From an uncultured Eubacteriales bacterium (GTDB lineage Bacteria; Bacillota; Clostridia; Oscillospirales; CAG-272), in the NCBI GenBank assembly GCA_900552255.1, contig URZF01000040.1, positions 1 through 9,594 on the forward strand: a DNA stretch of 9,594 nucleotides, given 5' to 3'. Below, piece by piece: positions 6,920 through 9,594 of the stretch. Numbering within the stretch: the first letter of the stretch is position 1; the number at the start of each line of letters is the position of its first letter. The notes under the pieces were generated by a model. The model was not told where the DNA came from, made no database searches, and saw only the letters and a program-made list of their open reading frames with translations. The translations under genes were made by a program, and so were the position numbers.

Positions 6920-7005
6920 CTATGCTTTCCGGTGGAATGAACCACGGCAGAGATACAGCACTGTCGGAATCAAATAATCAGGAGGCTACCGCTTATGAAG
7001 AATAA
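6880..7005 (+). pseudogene. possible C-terminal tail of the element gene upstream of DUF4366 (DUF4315-type?)
   Basis: A plus-strand frame is open from 6880 to the TAA at 7003-7005 and overlaps the DUF4366 start by 11 bases, as expected for tightly packed element genes. The 41 codons read ...VAAVNAMLSGGMNHGRD... and end NNQEATAYEE. In related elements a DUF4315 protein precedes DUF4366 and often ends in an acidic tail, so this may be its last third. No start or ribosome site exists. The identification is inference; the overlap and tail are what the sequence shows. Confidence 0.4.
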
Positions 7006-7759
7006 AAGAATTTGCAAAACACTTTCCGCCCTTTGCCTGACAATGGTTGTGGCATTTGGCTTTACGATCCCTGCTTTCGCACAGGGGTCAGAACAGGCTC
7101 CGGCGGCACCGGCAGAGGATTCTACCAATGACAGCAATGTGATTGTGGAAGAAACAGAACCGGCACCGGCACTTACACCGGAGGGGAATGCGGCATTGGT
7201 GGATGATTTTGGAGGCAATAAGCAGCTTATTACTGTTACGACCAAAGCTGGAAATTACTTTTACATCCTGATTGATAGGGCGAATGAGGACAAGGAGACT
7301 GCTGTTCACTTTCTGAATCAGGTGGACGATGCAGACCTTGCGGCGCTGATGGAAGATGGAAAACCCAAAGAGGAGATGCCTGCGGTATGCAGCTGTTCAA
7401 CAAAATGTGAAGCAGGGGCAGTCAATACGGCCTGCCCGGTCTGCGCAACTGATAAGAGTAAATGTACGGGCAAAGCACCGGAACCTCCGGCAGAAACATC
7501 GGAGCCGGAAAAGGAGAAGCCTGCCGGATTGAACCCGGCTGCGCTGGTCCTTTTGCTGGCTCTGCTGGGAGGCGGTGGCGTATTTGCCTACTTGAAGCTC
7601 GTTAAGAACAAGCCTAAGACCAAGGGCAATGACAGTCTGGACGATTATGATTATGGCGAGGAAGATTCCGAGGAATGGGAAACCGAGGATGAGGAGTCGG
7701 ACGAGCCGGATGCTGACGGGGGCAGCACAGAAGAAGATGACGAGGACAGCGTGAAATGA
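6995..7759 (+). CDS. DUF4366 (CD1107-family) mobile-element membrane protein
   Basis: This 254-residue protein is predicted to be exported and membrane-anchored. A signal peptide covers residues 1-29 (KNKR, hydrophobic core, AFA then Q). Next come an Ala/Pro/Glu-rich linker (30-62), the DUF4366 core (about 63-120; GNKQLITVTTKAGNYFYILIDRA-like strand region), a cysteine cluster (C132, C134, C138, C147, C150, C157), a second Pro/Glu-rich linker, a transmembrane helix (about 179-203) and a highly acidic tail of about 45 residues. The topology would place the core and cysteines outside and the acidic tail inside. The family is typical of conjugative elements and its exact role is unknown. AGGAGG (6980-6985) is nine bases before the ATG. 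The stop overlaps the next start as ATGA. Confidence 0.9.
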   Translation: MKNKRICKTLSALCLTMVVAFGFTIPAFAQGSEQAPAAPAEDSTNDSNVIVEETEPAPALTPEGNAALVDDFGGNKQLITVTTKAGNYFYILIDRANEDKETAVHFLNQVDDADLAALMEDGKPKEEMPAVCSCSTKCEAGAVNTACPVCATDKSKCTGKAPEPPAETSEPEKEKPAGLNPAALVLLLALLGGGGVFAYLKLVKNKPKTKGNDSLDDYDYGEEDSEEWETEDEESDEPDADGGSTEEDDEDSVK

Positions 7760-7959
7760 CCCGATTCACAGACAGTCCCTATGAACGCATGATGACACGC
7801 AGGCCGGAGGGCGGGAAGGAAACTTCCCGTCCTCCTTCTTTACCCCACAGCCACCCCTGCTATGGTTGCGGGAATTATGGAAGACCCTGCGTAGGTATCT
7901 GTCACCGGGAAATGTCCCGATGGCTCAAAGAGAGGAGGAACCATCATGGCTCAACATAA
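7756..7959 (+). CDS. small cysteine-rich protein of the conjugative element
   Basis: This protein of 67 residues is translationally linked on both sides: its ATG overlaps the DUF4366 stop (ATGA at 7756-7759) and its TAA (7957-7959) lies 14 bases inside the topoisomerase gene. The first 30 residues are basic and Pro-rich. The second half carries HPCYGCGNYGRPCVGICHRE with cysteines 35, 38, 45 and 49 and nearby histidines (33, 50), a likely zinc-binding knuckle. Basic residues surround it, so nucleic-acid binding is plausible but unproven. Similar small proteins occur beside topoisomerase genes in these elements, as far as I recall. A strong hairpin lies within the gene at 7806-7835. Confidence 0.75.
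   Translation: MTRFTDSPYERMMTRRPEGGKETSRPPSLPHSHPCYGCGNYGRPCVGICHREMSRWLKERRNHHGST
7806..7841 (+). promoter_or_regulatory. 13-bp GAAA-loop hairpin inside the small cysteine-rich gene
   Basis: Arms GGAGGGCGGGAAG (7806-7818) and CTTCCCGTCCTCC (7823-7835) pair over all 13 positions with one G-U pair and enclose the GNRA tetraloop GAAA. TTCTTTA follows, a weak U tract. It looks like an attenuator or RNA-stability element between the DUF4366 and topoisomerase genes. It encodes RPEGGKETSRPP in the small protein. Confidence 0.65.
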
Positions 7960-9594
7960 ATTGATAATTGCCGAAAAACCATCAGTTGCCCAGAGTTTGG
8001 CTGCGGTAATCGGTGCAACTGCTCGTAAGGACGGGTATTTGGAGGGTAACGGTTGGCGTGTCAGCTGGTGCGTAGGCCATCTGGCCGGTCTTGCAGATGC
8101 AGACAGCTATGACCCCAAGTATGCCAAGTGGCGATATGATGACCTGCCTATCCTGCCGGAGCATTGGCAGATGGTGGTGGGAAAGGACAAGAAAAAGCAG
8201 TTTGATATTCTCAAAAAGCTGATGAACGCCCCGGATGTGACCGAAGTGGTAAATGCCTGCGATGCCGGACGCGAGGGCGAGCTGATCTTCCGCAGCGTCT
8301 ATGAGCTGGCAGGCTGCCAAAAGCCGATGAAAAGGCTCTGGATTTCTTCAATGGAGGACTCCGCCATAAGGGAGGGCTTTGCAAACCTGCGTCCAGGTGT
8401 AGATTATGATGGACTTCGGAAAGCTGCTCTCTGCCGTGCCAAGGCCGACTGGTTGGTAGGGATCAATGCGACAAGGCTTTTTTCCGTGCTGTACCACCGC
8501 ACCCTCAACATCGGGCGCGTGATGTCCCCAACGCTGGCACTGATTGTCCAGCGAGAAGCTGAAATCGACACATTTAAGCCGGTTCCTTTTTATACCGTGG
8601 CGCTGGAGCTGCCCGGTCTTACCGTATCCGGGGAGCGCATGAGTGACCGAGCAAGCGCAGAGCAGCTGAAAGAAGCTTGCCAGGATGCAGCTGTCACAAT
8701 CAAAAAAGTGGAGTGCAAGGAAAAGTCAGAAAAGCCGCCTGCCCTCTATGACCTGACTACTCTGCAAAGAGATGCCAACCGCCTGCTTGGATTTACAGCC
8801 CAGCAGACCCTGGACTATCTGCAAAGCCTGTATGAAAAGAAGCTCTGCACCTATCCCCGTACTGACAGCCGCTATCTGACGAGCGATATGGCTGAAAGTC
8901 TGCCTGTGCTGGTCAATCTGGTTGCCAAGGCCATGCCGTTTCGGAAAGGGATCGCCATTTCCTGTGATGCCGGTGCGGTCATCAACGACAAGAAAGTAAC
9001 CGACCACCACGCAGTAATCCCTACCAGAAATCTCAAGGATGCAGACCTTTCTGCCCTTCCTGCGGGAGAAAAAGCGGTGCTGGAGCTGGTGGCCCTGCGT
9101 CTGATGTGCGCCGTAGCCCAGCCCCATATCTATTCGGAAACCGTTGTGATTGCAGCGTGTGCCGGTGGGGAGTTTACCACAAAAGGAAAAACGGTGAAGC
9201 ACCCCGGATGGAAAGCACTGGAGGACGCTTATCGTGCCAAAATGAAGGATACAGAGCCGAAAAAAGAGGGCGTAGAGAAAGCCCTGCCGGAGCTGACCGA
9301 AGGACAGACCCTTTCGGTTTCTGCGGCAATCGTCAAAGAAGGCAAAAGCAGTCCGCCTCAGCACTTTACGGAGGACACCCTATTGTCCGCGATGGAGACT
9401 GCCGGAAAAGAGGATATGCCGGAGGATGCCGAGCGAAAAGGTCTGGGGACACCGGCCACTCGTGCCGGTATTTTGGAAAAGCTGGTATCTGCCGGTTTTC
9501 TGGAACGAAAAAAGAACAGGAAAACGGTGCAGCTTCTCCCTTCCCACGATGCAGTCTCCCTGATCACAGTCTTGCCGGAACAGCTGCAATCGCC
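7946..9594 (+). CDS. topB: type IA DNA topoisomerase (topoisomerase III-like), partial
   Basis: This ATP-independent enzyme cuts and passes single DNA strands; in conjugative elements it probably resolves transfer or replication intermediates. 549 codons are visible and the gene runs off the window; relatives are around 700 residues. The TOPRIM domain opens with LIIAEKPSVAQ (Glu10) and holds CDAGREGE at 105-112, the DAGREGE form seen in Firmicutes TopB in place of DxDREGE. The active-site tyrosine is Tyr303 in CTYPRTDSRYL, with Arg305. IGRVMSPTLALIVQRE (about 189-204) and GLGTPATRAGILEKL near the visible end are further family motifs. The ATG at 7946 has GAGGAGG (7932-7938) seven bases upstream and overlaps the preceding small gene by 14 bases. 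No frame break is seen. Confidence 0.95.
   Translation, partial: MAQHKLIIAEKPSVAQSLAAVIGATARKDGYLEGNGWRVSWCVGHLAGLADADSYDPKYAKWRYDDLPILPEHWQMVVGKDKKKQFDILKKLMNAPDVTEVVNACDAGREGELIFRSVYELAGCQKPMKRLWISSMEDSAIREGFANLRPGVDYDGLRKAALCRAKADWLVGINATRLFSVLYHRTLNIGRVMSPTLALIVQREAEIDTFKPVPFYTVALELPGLTVSGERMSDRASAEQLKEACQDAAVTIKKVECKEKSEKPPALYDLTTLQRDANRLLGFTAQQTLDYLQSLYEKKLCTYPRTDSRYLTSDMAESLPVLVNLVAKAMPFRKGIAISCDAGAVINDKKVTDHHAVIPTRNLKDADLSALPAGEKAVLELVALRLMCAVAQPHIYSETVVIAACAGGEFTTKGKTVKHPGWKALEDAYRAKMKDTEPKKEGVEKALPELTEGQTLSVSAAIVKEGKSSPPQHFTEDTLLSAMETAGKEDMPEDAERKGLGTPATRAGILEKLVSAGFLERKKNRKTVQLLPSHDAVSLITVLPEQLQS

Larger units (their letters stand above)
6880..9594 (+). mobile_element. internal segment of a Tn1549/CTn-type integrative conjugative element
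   Basis: The plus-strand cluster DUF4366 protein, small cysteine-rich protein and type IA topoisomerase is the conserved order found inside many Firmicutes conjugative elements (the CD1107-CD1106 type region), downstream of the mating-pore genes. The left edge lies somewhere in 6880-6937, between the last credible chromosomal reading and the first credible element reading. The expected upstream neighbours (VirB4-like ATPase, NlpC/P60 protein, full DUF4315 protein) are missing. No integrase, relaxase, inverted ends or target duplication is seen. The element continues past the window. Confidence 0.8.

Noticed and set aside
8726..9364. 212-codon minus-strand frame opposite the topoisomerase gene
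   Set aside because: The topoisomerase frame is open throughout with Tyr303 and the TOPRIM motifs; the opposite frame has no motif or ribosome site.

Overview
The window looks like part of a Firmicutes (Clostridia-type) chromosome joined to the inside of an integrative conjugative element. Support for this: strong AGGAGG-type ribosome sites, consensus sigma-A promoters, a clostridial HPr-like protein without the active histidine, a serine-type D-Ala-D-Ala carboxypeptidase, and an element module of the Tn1549/CTn kind common in gut Clostridia. The family-level taxon cannot be fixed from this sequence alone.

Positions 1-6800 are chromosomal, and every gene there is on the minus strand. In transcription order (right to left) they are: a TspO/MBR-like membrane protein (6268-6786); an HPr-like protein with its own promoter and terminator (5883-6113); a secreted D-alanyl-D-alanine carboxypeptidase with a terminator (4592-5749); a GNAT acetyltransferase (4045-4503); the pair mtaB (tRNA methylthiotransferase) and an RluA-family pseudouridine synthase (2622-3935 and 1652-2605), probably an operon for RNA modification; and upp (uracil phosphoribosyltransferase, 143-772) with a good promoter and terminator. 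Several database-style starts were moved to inner codons that have a proper ribosome site.

Positions 773-1651 hold no credible gene. They contain two tandem, diverged copies (about 370 and 405 bases) of a hairpin-rich repeat. Differences between the copies fall largely in loops or are compensated across stems, so the unit looks like a structured, non-coding element. It is the most unusual chromosomal feature here.

Positions from about 6880-6937 to 9594 are on the plus strand and belong to a conjugative element: a possible tail of an upstream element gene, a DUF4366 (CD1107-type) membrane-anchored protein, a small cysteine-rich protein containing a strong GAAA-loop hairpin in its DNA, and a type IA topoisomerase (TopB-like) cut by the window end. 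These are internal genes of such elements. No integrase, relaxase or attachment site is seen at the junction, and a short minus-strand reading frame that may be the tail of a chromosomal gene also runs into it. The boundary is therefore either an old truncation or rearrangement of the element, or an assembly join.
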